Source: Thioalkalivibrio nitratireducens DSM 14787 (GTDB lineage Bacteria; Pseudomonadota; Gammaproteobacteria; Ectothiorhodospirales; Ectothiorhodospiraceae). From it: 64,000 bases of DNA. The position numbers and the translations under genes are program-made. Shown piece by piece: positions 25,611 through 34,707 of this stretch. Each line of letters starts with the position of its first letter. The first letter of the stretch is position 1. Under the pieces are notes generated by a model that was given only the letters and a program-made list of their open reading frames with translations, was not told where the DNA came from and did no database searches. The stretch is taken from the NCBI RefSeq assembly GCF_000321415.2, contig NC_019902.2:868001-932000 (forward strand), given 5' to 3'.

Positions 25611-28286
25611 TCAGACCTTCTCGACACGAACGCCAATCTGGCCGGAAAACACCGAGGATCCGGACAGGCGGTCGAAGTCGCGTGGGATCAGTTCGTTGTT
25701 GTTGTTGCCGCCGATCGCCGAGTGCCCAAAGTCCGTGGACACATGCCGACCATAGGCCCAGTGGCCCATGCCAAAGGCCTTGACCACGCAACCGGGGCGT
25801 GCGCCCTCCCAGACGCTCGCGGTGCAGGTGATGCTGCCCGAGACCGAGGTCAGGCGGACCGTGTCGCCGGTCTGGATGCCCAGGCGTTCCGCATCGACCG
25901 GATTGATCTTGGCGGCATCGCCGAATTTCAGGTCGCCCGGCTCGACATCGCGCTCGCCGGTATACCAGTAGTGGTTGCAGCCGCGACCTTCGCGGTTGAG
26001 CTTGTGCTTGTGGTCGACGAACAGCATCGGGAACTCGTCCTCGCTGCCGTGCCGGAACGGATGTTCGTAATGTGGAATGAATGCCAGTTCGCCGCGCGCC
26101 TCGTAGTTGCATGTGGCGAGCACATGCTCGATGTCGGTGTTGTGCCGGTCGGCGTGCGACTGCAGCGCTTCCTTCAGAGTCTCGGAGTAGAACTCGAAGT
26201 TGCCCGTCTTCGTGCCCATGTTGCCCCAGCGCGACTGGAACGGATAATGGTCGCTGGTCCACATGCCCACCTTCAGGAATTCGTCCCAGCTGTTGAACTT
26301 CGTACCACCGACGGTGGACTTGAAATCCCAGAAGGGCTTGGTCATCATCTTGACCATGATCAGGCCCAGTTCGTCGCCGTTGCTGGGATGCGCTCCCGTC
26401 TCCGGGTCGATGAACTCGTTTTTCAGATACTCCAAGGGCGCGCTGAAGCCCTTGCGATCCAGTGCTTCGGCGAGCAGCCAGGGAATCTCGGACTCGTCCT
26501 GGCGGATGTCGCCGACCTTGACCATCGGTTGCTGGATGCCGACGACGCCGTAGCCGTTGCCGGAGTTGGCTACCACGTTCCAGCGCTCGAACATGCTGTG
26601 CGACGCCGGCAGGATGATGTCGGCAAACATCGACTGTTCGGCGAGGTTGAGCGTGGAGTGGACCTGGAAGGGCACCTTCTTCATCGCCTCTTCCCACTCC
26701 TGGGCATGCGGCTGTGCATAGACGAAGTTGTTCCAGCTCGCGTAGAGGATCTCGATGCCGTAGGGGTCTTCCTCGAGGATCGAGTTGGCCGGCTGGGAGC
26801 TGATCACGCCACCGCCGGAGCGGCCGCGGGCCAGCGCCGGAAACTCCAGGCGACCGCGCCGGTCGATCATCTCCATCGCGAGCCCGGCCTTGGCCAGATC
26901 ATCACGATACGCGGCACCATCCGGCAGCGACGCCGTCGGGCGCGAACTGAAGCGCATGCTGCCACCCTCGTTTTCGGCCGCTCCAAGCAGGCCGGCCAGG
27001 GCGTGCCCGCACATCGAGCTGTACGCGCCACGGGTGTTCATGTGCATCCCGCGCGAGAGCCAGATACCCACGTTCGGAGCCGCCGCCCCAAGGTCACGGG
27101 CGACTCGTACGATCTGTTCGACCGGAAGGTCGGTGATTTCGGCCGCCCACTCCGGGGTTCGGTCCTTGAGTTCCAGGTTCCACCACTGCACCAGACCGTG
27201 AGTGTAGAGCTCGTTAAAGGTGGGAACGGCGGTCGGTCTCGAAGCTGCGGGTTCTGCAGTCACGCCCTCCGCCGAGTCTCCTTCGTTGACCTGGGTCGCT
27301 TCGGGCTCCGCGGCGGCGGCTTCCTCGGGCTCGATCATGGTTTCCAGGTCCACCGTCTGGCCCGCGACAAAGCGGTTCTGCCCGTCGAAGAAGTCACCGA
27401 CAAAGGGCTTGTGCCAAAGGCCCTCGACCAGGATCACGTGCGCCAGTGCCAGCGCCAGCGCTGAGTCCGTTCCGGGCTTGAGTGGCAACCATTCGTCGGC
27501 CTTCTGCGCGCTGGAGGAGAAGCGCGGGTCGACGATCGCCACCTTCGCCTGATCGAGCATGTTGCCCCATTCACGCGTCGCGAAGGAGACCTGGCGGTTG
27601 GCGGCGATCGGGTCGGCGCCGAAGCAGAGTTGGTAGCGGCTGTTCTTGATGTCGTACTGGCGGTAGCCGAAGTTGCCTTCCATGAAATAGGGACCGAACT
27701 TGTCGGCCTCGGCGCAGATGGCCGAGTGGGTGATGGCGTTCGGCGAGCCGATGATCCGCGTGATGTTGGCCAGCATCACGCCGCTCATGAATCCATAGCG
27801 GCCGCGGGTGGTCATGTATTTGTGTGGTTCGCCCTTGCGCCGCAGTTCTATCAGCTTCTCGGCGAAAGTGTCCATCGCCTCTTCCCAGGTGATGCGCACG
27901 AAGCCCGGATCCTCCCCGCGGCCCTTCTTCGAATTGGTCCGTTTCATCGGGTAGCGCACCCGGTCGGGGTCGTAAAGTTCGGTAAGCGCCATGCTCTGGC
28001 GCACGCAGCCGGATTTGCCGGTGATCTTGGAGTGCTGGTTGCCGCGCACGTGGAATACGCGGCCGTCCTGCACGTAGGCTTCCTTCATGCACCAGGTGGT
28101 GCAGCCCTGGCAGACGGTCGGGACCCACTTGCCGGAACCCGGGACCGCGTCCGCGGCGTGGGCAAGCCCGGCCCGCACCAGGCCCTGTGTGATCGGGTTG
28201 AGTTGAAATACCGTTGCGACACCCAGCGCACCGGTTCCTGCCAGGAAGGCGCGGCGGCTGACTGGATTCTCGAAGAACGATGGCAT
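25611..28286 (-). CDS. arrA: ArrA-type molybdopterin catalytic subunit (putative respiratory arsenate reductase)
   Basis: 891 residues from the ATG at 28286. Tat signal SRRAFLAGTGALG (10-22), 4Fe-4S site C59, C62, C66, C94, and molybdopterin domains. R163-Y164 (RGRYG), H187, S188, C191 (THSAICAEADKF), K196 and Y208 sit at the spacings of the ArrA active site that I recall, shifted by two residues. ArrA reduces arsenate to arsenite in the periplasm. A glutamate/alanine-rich insert near 345-385 (EEAAAAEPEATQ) is unusual. A selenate or polysulfide reductase of the same clade is the main alternative, and direction of catalysis cannot be read from sequence. An in-frame ATG 13 codons upstream is less likely because GAGG precedes 28286. 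Confidence 0.7.
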   Translation of the reverse strand: MPSFFENPVSRRAFLAGTGALGVATVFQLNPITQGLVRAGLAHAADAVPGSGKWVPTVCQGCTTWCMKEAYVQDGRVFHVRGNQHSKITGKSGCVRQSMALTELYDPDRVRYPMKRTNSKKGRGEDPGFVRITWEEAMDTFAEKLIELRRKGEPHKYMTTRGRYGFMSGVMLANITRIIGSPNAITHSAICAEADKFGPYFMEGNFGYRQYDIKNSRYQLCFGADPIAANRQVSFATREWGNMLDQAKVAIVDPRFSSSAQKADEWLPLKPGTDSALALALAHVILVEGLWHKPFVGDFFDGQNRFVAGQTVDLETMIEPEEAAAAEPEATQVNEGDSAEGVTAEPAASRPTAVPTFNELYTHGLVQWWNLELKDRTPEWAAEITDLPVEQIVRVARDLGAAAPNVGIWLSRGMHMNTRGAYSSMCGHALAGLLGAAENEGGSMRFSSRPTASLPDGAAYRDDLAKAGLAMEMIDRRGRLEFPALARGRSGGGVISSQPANSILEEDPYGIEILYASWNNFVYAQPHAQEWEEAMKKVPFQVHSTLNLAEQSMFADIILPASHSMFERWNVVANSGNGYGVVGIQQPMVKVGDIRQDESEIPWLLAEALDRKGFSAPLEYLKNEFIDPETGAHPSNGDELGLIMVKMMTKPFWDFKSTVGGTKFNSWDEFLKVGMWTSDHYPFQSRWGNMGTKTGNFEFYSETLKEALQSHADRHNTDIEHVLATCNYEARGELAFIPHYEHPFRHGSEDEFPMLFVDHKHKLNREGRGCNHYWYTGERDVEPGDLKFGDAAKINPVDAERLGIQTGDTVRLTSVSGSITCTASVWEGARPGCVVKAFGMGHWAYGRHVSTDFGHSAIGGNNNNELIPRDFDRLSGSSVFSGQIGVRVEKV

Positions 28287-28351
28287 GCGCGTGATCCTCG
28301 CTTCTGCGTCGATGGACCCCCGCATTGCGCGCTTTCGTAAGGGGTCGTTTC

Positions 28352-28365
28352 TTGATCCAGGTCAA
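28352..28365. promoter_or_regulatory. FNR/Anr-like site upstream of arrA
   Basis: TTGATCCAGGTCAA, nine of ten matches to TTGAT-N4-ATCAA, 66 bases upstream of the arrA start. Confidence 0.5.
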
Positions 28366-28402
28366 TAGGAGGCACTAGCCGGATCGAAATACGCCGAAAG
28401 CT

Positions 28403-28416
28403 GTGATCCAGATCAA
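28403..28416. promoter_or_regulatory. Second FNR/Anr-like site upstream of arrA
   Basis: GTGATCCAGATCAA, nine of ten matches, 51 bp from the first site centre to centre and with the same CCAG spacer. Two such sites suggest anaerobic control of the operon. Confidence 0.5.
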
Positions 28417-28467
28417 TGCACTGGTAAGTGAATCGAAAAAATAGGAAGATGAAAATATTATTGTCGC

Positions 28468-28494
28468 CTTCCATTCGATAGGATCGAATGGAAG
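28468..28494. promoter_or_regulatory. 27-bp perfect palindrome, 12-bp arms, upstream of the FNR-like sites
   Basis: CTTCCATTCGAT, AGG, then the exact inverted arm. There is AT-rich DNA between it and the FNR-like sites. It could be an operator for a large dimeric regulator or a hairpin at the end of the fdhE-side region. No T-run follows on either strand. Confidence 0.45.
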
Positions 28495-28806
28495 TGTCTT
28501 CGTCTGCCTTCCACCTGCGGCATGCGCGTCGGTGCGCCCTCGGGCCGCCAGCGTTCCAGCGACGCCCTTCACCGGTAGCGTCCATCCCGCGGCGTGCAAT
28601 GACGAATTCGGTCCCAGGATGGCCCAGGATGGCCCCGGTGTGAGTTGCGTGCGTGACCCGGGATTCGGTAGGTAAGGCATGCGGGAAGTTCGGTGCCTAC
28701 GAAGCACGGCGAGGCGCGCCGGAGCACCTGCAGGGATAGCCAACCCATTTCAAACCGGCCCAACGCAGCGCCGGCGTGTCGGGCGATGTATTTCCAGCAT
28801 GGTCCA

Positions 28807-29757
28807 CTAGCTGGCGTTGGCGGATTCCTCGCCGGGAATGAAGAACAGGCTCGGCCCACTGCGCAGGTGGCCTTCCTCTGCCAGCAACAGATCCAGCCCG
28901 AGACTCGCGAGATCGTCGGCGACCGCGTCAACTTCGAAGTCCTTTTCCATGTAGAAGATCTTCAGGTAGCTGTGGCACTCGTGGCAGGTCTCGGCCTTGA
29001 TCGCTCCCTTGTCGCCTTCCAGACCGAGGTATTCCAGTCCGGTGGTCGCGTCACAGTTGGAGCACTTCACCCGCACCAGGTGCCATTCGCTCTCGCAGAG
29101 GGAGCAGTGCAGGTAGCGCAGACCCTGCTGCGTGCCGCCGATCTGCACGACGCTCGCGACCGGGGCACTGCCGCAGAGCGGACAATGGCCCGCGTGGGGT
29201 TCCGGGTCGGACCGGATGACGCCGAAGTCCTCCACGGGCAGGGCCGTGGCCAGATGTGTCCAGTAGACCTGCAGTGCCGCCGCGATCAACGGCGTCCGTG
29301 CAGGATCGGCCATCGCCAGATTCCCTTCGAGCACTTGCCGCGCGACGGTGCCCAACTCCGCGCGGTCCATGCCGCGCAGTGTGTCGATCGCGGCCCGAGT
29401 CGGCGCTGGCGCAGCGGTTTCGACGTCGGCCAGGATCCCGGTCAGCACTTCATGCCAGACCGGTTCCAGCCGCGATGACCATGCGCTGAAAACCGGTTCG
29501 CCGCGCCGGCGCTGCTCGGCCAGCGACAGCTCCGGGGGCAGCGACACGCTGGCGGCGTCCAGCTGATCCAGCGCGTTCTGCTGTGCCCGTGCGACCGAGG
29601 CCACGAACATCAGGAACGGCTCCAGCGGGTGATCGCTCGCCAGCTGGAGGAGGCGGTCGGCCCGTCGCCGGAAGACGTGTTTCCGGTCGGCGGGCCGCAC
29701 GAAAGGCGCTTCCTGCGCCGGTGGGCGGATCTCGCCCGGTTGAATGACTGCACTCAC
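28807..29757 (-). CDS. fdhE: Formate dehydrogenase accessory protein FdhE
   Basis: 316 residues, starting at a GTG that overlaps the fdnI stop (GTGA). The C-terminal half has the FdhE zinc/rubredoxin-like cysteine pairs (CPLCGS, CSLCESEW, CSNCDATTG, CHECHSYLKIFY) and the phrase QQGLRYLHCSLCESEWHLVR typical of the family. FdhE is needed for maturation of respiratory formate dehydrogenases. Coupling to fdnI and place at the operon end support this. Confidence 0.9.
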   Translation of the reverse strand: MSAVIQPGEIRPPAQEAPFVRPADRKHVFRRRADRLLQLASDHPLEPFLMFVASVARAQQNALDQLDAASVSLPPELSLAEQRRRGEPVFSAWSSRLEPVWHEVLTGILADVETAAPAPTRAAIDTLRGMDRAELGTVARQVLEGNLAMADPARTPLIAAALQVYWTHLATALPVEDFGVIRSDPEPHAGHCPLCGSAPVASVVQIGGTQQGLRYLHCSLCESEWHLVRVKCSNCDATTGLEYLGLEGDKGAIKAETCHECHSYLKIFYMEKDFEVDAVADDLASLGLDLLLAEEGHLRSGPSLFFIPGEESANAS

Positions 29758-30392
29758 TTTTTCTGCCCCGAGGTCATTTCTTCGTACCACAGCGGATGGT
29801 GCTTGCGCGCCCATGTCTCGGTGACCGTGCCGCGCAGCATCGCCCGTGTGGATCCCTTGATCCAGAAGATCGCGGAGTAGATATGCACGATCATGCCGAG
29901 CAGCAGCACCACGGCACTGATCACGTGGATCACCGCCGCGGCGCGGACCACCCCGATCGGGAACAGCGGGGCGAACCAGGGCTGCCACAAGGCGATGCCG
30001 GTCAGCAGCAACAGGATCATCGTCACCACCAGGGTCCAGAACAACAGCTTCTGGCCCGGGTTGTACTTGCCGATCGGTGGCAGGTTCTCCTCGCGGTTCT
30101 TCATCACGTCGCCGAGCCGCCCCAACCACTTGAAGTCGTTGCCGGTCAGCAGGTTGTGCTTCCAGTACTTGACCATTGCAATGAAGAAGAACACGAACAT
30201 GGCCACGCCCAGCAGCGGGTGCAGAACCCGGGCCCACTCGCCGCCGCCGAAGAACGCCGACAGCCAGTACAGCGACGGGTGGAAGAATGCCATTCCGGAC
30301 ATCGCGACGAGAATGAAGCTCAGGGCCAGCAGCCCGTGGTTCACCCGGTCACTAGAGGTGTAGCGCTGGATCAGTTTGGGTTTGGCGCTCAT
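29754..30392 (-). CDS. fdnI: Formate dehydrogenase gamma subunit, cytochrome b556
   Basis: 212 residues with four membrane helices and histidines suited to two b hemes (SDRVNHGLLALSFILVAMSG, RVLHPLLGVAMFVFF, IHVISAVVLLLGMIVHIYSA). It takes electrons from the FeS subunit to quinone. GLY/HP motifs follow FdnI/FdoI. It begins 3 bases after fdnH and its stop overlaps fdhE. Confidence 0.9.
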   Translation of the reverse strand: MSAKPKLIQRYTSSDRVNHGLLALSFILVAMSGMAFFHPSLYWLSAFFGGGEWARVLHPLLGVAMFVFFFIAMVKYWKHNLLTGNDFKWLGRLGDVMKNREENLPPIGKYNPGQKLLFWTLVVTMILLLLTGIALWQPWFAPLFPIGVVRAAAVIHVISAVVLLLGMIVHIYSAIFWIKGSTRAMLRGTVTETWARKHHPLWYEEMTSGQKK

Positions 30393-30395
30393 GGC

Positions 30396-31307
30396 TCAAT
30401 CCTCCTTGTCCGTGGCGGCCGCCGACCGGGTCTTGTCGTCTTCGTCCTCGTCTTCCTCCGCGTCGTTCGGGCCCACGGCGAAGTAGTGTACGAAGGCCCC
30501 GAGGCTCGCGATGCCCAGCAGCGCCAGGCTGAACGGCTTGGCCAGTCCCTTCCAGAAATCGACCGCCGCGCTGATTTTCGGATCCTTCGGCAGTCCCTGG
30601 TAAAGCTCCGGCTGATCGGCGTGCTGCAGCACGTACATCACGTGGGTGCCGCCCACGCCCTGCGGGTCGTACAGCCCGGCCTGGTCGTAGCCGCGGGAAT
30701 TCAGATCCGCGATGCGGCCGTCGGCATGTTTCTTCATGTCCTCCTTGGAGCCGAAGGTGATGCACCCCGTCGGACAGACCTTGACGCAGGCCGGCTCCAT
30801 GCCCACCGCGACGCGGTCGGAGCATAGGGTGCACTTGTAGGCCCGGTTGTCCTTCGGCGAGATCCGCGGGATGTCGAACGGACAGCCCGCGATGCAGTAT
30901 CCGCAGCCGATGCAGTGCTCGGAAACGAAGTCGACGATTCCGTTCGCGTACTGCACGATCGCGCCGGGGGCCGGGCAAGCCTTCAGGCAGCCCGGGTCGG
31001 CGCAGTGCATGCAGCCGTCCTTGCGGATCAGCCACTCGAACTCGTATTCCTCGGGCTCGACCTCCGCGAAGCGCATCAGCGTCCAGGTGCTCGGGGTCAG
31101 GTCCAGCGGGTTGTCGTAGACACCGACGTTGGTGCCGATTTCCTCGCGCAGGTCGTTCCATTCCGCACACGCGACCTGGCACGCCTTGCAGCCGATGCAC
31201 TTGGAAATGTCGATTAGCTTGGCGACCTCGACCTCCTCCCGGATACTGGGAGGGGTCCGGTTCGTGGCGGAGCGTGCGGTGATATCAAGCGATTGCAGTG
31301 ATGACAT
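30396..31307 (-). CDS. fdnH: Formate dehydrogenase beta (FeS) subunit
   Basis: 303 residues. The N-terminal segment ([13 protein letters not shown]) and [20 protein letters not shown] match FdnH/FdoH, followed by [31 protein letters not shown] and [20 protein letters not shown] for four 4Fe-4S clusters. One membrane helix near 245-265 anchors it. The C-terminus is an acidic tail ([12 protein letters not shown]). GGAGG precedes the ATG. It sits 11 bases after fdnG. Confidence 0.93.
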   Translation of the reverse strand: MSSLQSLDITARSATNRTPPSIREEVEVAKLIDISKCIGCKACQVACAEWNDLREEIGTNVGVYDNPLDLTPSTWTLMRFAEVEPEEYEFEWLIRKDGCMHCADPGCLKACPAPGAIVQYANGIVDFVSEHCIGCGYCIAGCPFDIPRISPKDNRAYKCTLCSDRVAVGMEPACVKVCPTGCITFGSKEDMKKHADGRIADLNSRGYDQAGLYDPQGVGGTHVMYVLQHADQPELYQGLPKDPKISAAVDFWKGLAKPFSLALLGIASLGAFVHYFAVGPNDAEEDEDEDDKTRSAAATDKED

Positions 31308-31318
31308 GGCGCACCTCC

Positions 31319-34300
31319 TCAGGCTTTCTCGATGTCGACCAGGAACGCCTTGAATTCGGGCGTCTGCGAATTGGCGTCACCCACGTAGGGGGTCAGCACG
31401 TTGGCCAGGTAGCCCCTGTTCGTCAGCCCCGCGAAGCCCCAGTGGATCGGGATTCCCACGGTATGGACGACCTTGCCGTCGACATTGAGTGGCTTGATGC
31501 GTTTGGTCACCACGCAGGTGGCGGTGATCTCGCCGCGGTTGGACATCACCACCACGTCGTCGCCGCTGCGGATCCCCTTCTCCTGCGCCAGGGCTTCGCC
31601 GATCTCGACGAACTGGGACGGCTGGGTGACGGCGGCGGACTGCGCGTGCTTGGTCCAGAAGTGGAAGTGCTCGGTGAGCCGGTAGGTGGTCGCCGCATAC
31701 GGGAACTCGTCGGCGTCGCCGAAACTCGCCCAGTCCTGCGCGAAGACCCGTGCCGCCGGATTGTTCGTCGCCTTCAGGTTGTCGCGGTGCAGCGGGTTGT
31801 ACCCGAGCGGGGACTCGAACGGCTCGTAGTGCTCGGGGAACGGTCCCTCGTTCATGCCGGCGAACAGGCGCGCCGTGCCCTCCGGCGTCATGATGAACGG
31901 CATCACCTCTTCTTCGGGTGCCGCGTTCGGGCGCATATCCGGGATGTCCGGCCCGCTCCAGCGCTGGCCGTCCCAGGCCACCGGCGCACGCCGCGGATCC
32001 CAGGGCCTGCCGTCCATGTCGCACGACGCGCGGTTGTACAGGATCCGGCGGTTGGCCGGCCAGGCGAAGCCCCACTCGGGGTACACGCCGAGGCCCGACG
32101 GGTCTGCGGTGCTGCGCCTTGCGGCCATGTTGCCCGTCGCGGTCCATGCGCCGCTGTACAGCCAGTTGCCGCAGGCGGTGCTGCCGTCATCGCGCAACTG
32201 CGCGAACCCGGCCACCTGTTGTCCGGCCGGGATCGTGATGCGTCCATCGGCATCGCGGACGTCCGCGACCGCCTTTCCGGAGATCTCGCGCAGGAGTTCG
32301 CCGGAATCGGGCACCTCCGGGTTGTTGTACGGCCAGGAGACGTTCAGGATCGGGTCCGGGAATGCGCCGCCTTCCGCCTGGTACATTTCGCGGATCTTCA
32401 GGAACAGGCGCGCGATGATCTCGCGGTCCGGCTTGGCTTCGCCGGGCGGGTTCGCGCCCTTCTCCTTCCAGATGATGACTCGGCCCGAGTTGGTGAAGGT
32501 GCCGTCTTCTTCCGCGAAAAGCCCGGAGGGCAGGCGGAACACCTCGGTCTGGATCTGGCTGGGATCGACGTCGTTGTAGCTGCCGAAGTTGCGCCAGAAC
32601 TCGGAGGTCTCGGTGACCAGCGGGTCGATGATCACCAAGTACTTCAGCTTCGAAAGCGCCTGGGTCATTTTCGCCTTGTGCGAGACCGCCGCGACCGGGT
32701 TGAACCCCTGGCAGATGAACCCGTTCATTTGGTCGGTGTGCATCAGCTCGAACATCTGCATCACGTCGTACGGCCGGTCGATCTTCGGCAGGTAGTCGTA
32801 GGCGAAGTCGTTGTCCGCGCTGGCCGCGTCGCCGTACCAGGCCTTCATCAGGCTCACGTGATACTTCGGGTAGTGCTGCCACCAGCTGATCTGATCGGGA
32901 CGGATCGGCTTCAGGGCCTTCAGCTCCATGTATTCGCCAAAGTCCTGGTGCTGGTCGTTCGGCAGGTTCAGGTAGCCCGGCAGATTGGTCGTGACCAGGT
33001 TCATGTCGGTGATGCCCTGCACGTTCGCATGGCCGCGCAGCGCGTTCACGCCTCCGCCCGGCATGCCGATGTTGCCCAGCAGCAGCTGGATCATCGCCAT
33101 GGTGCGGATGTTCTGCGAGCCCTTGGAATGCTGCGTCCAGCCAAGTGCGTACAGAATGGTCATTACCTTGTCGGGCGCGGAATGCTCGGCGATCGCTTCG
33201 CAGATGTGCAGGAAGCGGTCTTCCGGGGTGCCGGTGATCCGGCTGACGAGTTCAGGCGTGTAACGCGAGAAGTGCGTTTTCATCAGCTGGAACACGCAGC
33301 GCGGGTGACGCAGGCTGTAATCGACGCGCGCAAAGCCATCGTCGCGCATCTCGTACCCCCAGCTTGCCCGGTCGTAGCGCCGGTCGTCCTCGTCGTAGCC
33401 GGAGAACAGTCCGTCTTCGAACTGGTACTCGTCCTTCACGATGAACGGTGCGTTGGTATAGTGGCGCACGTACTCGTGCTGGATCTTGTCGTTCGTCAGC
33501 AGATAGTTGATCACGCCGGCAAGAAACGCGATGTCGGTGCCGACGCGGATCGGAGCGTAGTAGTCCGAAACCGCGGCGGAGCGGGTGAAGCGCGGATCGA
33601 CCACGATCAGTTTCGCACCACGGTTGGCCTTCGCCTCCGTAACCCACTTGAAGCCGCAGGGGTGCGCCTCGGCGGCGTTGCCGCCCATCACGATGATCAG
33701 GTCGGCGTTCTTGATGTCGACCCAGTGGTTCGTCATTGCGCCACGTCCGAAAGTCGGGGCCAGACTGGCCACCGTCGGAGCGTGTCAAATGCGAGCCTGG
33801 GTATCGACGGTCACCATCCCGTAGCTGCGCGCGGTCTTTGCGGTCAGGTAGCCGGCCTCGTTGCTGGCGGCGGAGCTGGCCAGCAGGCCGGTGGTGTTCC
33901 AGCGGTTGACCAGTTCACCGTTGTCGTTGCGGGAGACGAAGTTCGCGTCGCGGTCTTCCTTCATCCGCTTCGCGATGCGCGTGAGCGCCTCGTCCCAGGA
34001 AATCCGCGTCCATTCGTTCGAACCTGGTTCGCGCACTTCCGGGTACAGCACCCGGTTCGGGCTCTTGATCATGTCGATCAGGCCGGCACCCTTCGGGCAT
34101 AGCGTGCCGCGGTTCACCGGGTTGTCCGGGTCGCCCTCGATATGGATCAGCGCCGGGTGGGCGTTCTTCGCGCCGCTTCCCAGGCTGTACATGATCACCC
34201 CGCAGCTCACCGAGCAGTAGGGACAGGTGCTGCGGGCCTCGGTCGTGCGCGCCAGCTTGAAGCTGCGCACCGAGGCCTGCAGTTCCGTGGGCGAGAAGCC

Positions 34301-34372
34301 CAGCGCGACGAGGGTGGAGCTGCCCATCCCCGCCGCGCATATCTTCAAGAACGTTCGTCGTGTGACTTGCAT
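31319..34372 (-). CDS. fdnG: Selenocysteine formate dehydrogenase, catalytic alpha subunit
   Basis: One gene of 1018 codons read through an in-frame UGA at 33785-33787 (codon 196), the position of selenocysteine in E. coli FdnG/FdoG; the context [20 protein letters not shown] is the family's. Without recoding it would break into 195- and about 820-residue pieces. Tat signal [11 protein letters not shown] (5-15), 4Fe-4S site C50, C53, C57, C92. The enzyme oxidises formate in the periplasm and, with fdnH and fdnI, feeds electrons to quinone. A SECIS-like hairpin follows the UGA. selA, selB and the Sec tRNA are not in the window. Confidence 0.94.
33755..33774 (-). promoter_or_regulatory. SECIS-like hairpin in fdnG
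   Basis: Eleven bases after the UGA the mRNA can fold as CGG, bulged U, GGCC, loop AGUCU, GGCC, CCG. A bulged U and a GU in a short apical loop are the bacterial SelB-binding features, as in E. coli fdnG and fdhF. Confidence 0.75.
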
Positions 34373-34707
34373 CGACTCCTCCTCCTCGCAACTCGGTGCG
34401 GCGGGGCTTGTGCCCTCATTGTGGTCGGCCGGACCGGCGGCTCGCCGGTGGAACCGGCCCGCGGTTCGTTACAGGGCAGAGCGGCGACGGTTCGGAGAAA
34501 CCCCCGCCGCTGCCGCGAAAACCCCGTAAGTCAGGAGTATAGGAGGTGGCTGGAGGTTTTCCAGAGAGGAGTGCTTGCCTCGGTGGCTGGCAGACGAAAC
34601 GAATCGGCCGTCCTCCGGGCGCCGCGTAGGCAGACTGCGAAACGACGTGGGCGCGCCGGCACCGGCCATGCCTCGGGGCTGGACGAATCCCTCAGCCAGC
34701 GAGCGAT
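34373..34707. other. Upstream region of the fdn operon, no gene
   Basis: A weak sigma-70-like -10 box TATACT is present on the minus strand near 34540, without a good -35. No FNR or ModE site was recognised. The right part reaches the end of the LpxH-like gene. Confidence 0.3.

Larger units (their letters stand above)
28287..28806. other. Regulatory gap between fdhE and arrA, no gene
   Basis: 520 bases hold the two FNR-like sites and the palindrome listed separately. A short duplicated motif (GGATGGCCCAGGATGGCCC) lies near 28620. No coding frame is convincing. Confidence 0.5.

Noticed and set aside
24841-26697. 618-codon extension of the ArrB-like gene
   Set aside because: The added N-terminal part lies within the catalytic subunit gene in another frame; MGYGMVIDQQ at 25581 is the normal start.
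33785-33787. UGA in fdnG as a nonsense mutation
   Set aside because: The codon is at the family's selenocysteine position and is followed by a SECIS-like hairpin, so recoding explains it better.
31298-34102. 934-codon frame opposite fdnG
   Set aside because: It covers the formate dehydrogenase gene on the other strand; all recognisable motifs belong to fdnG.
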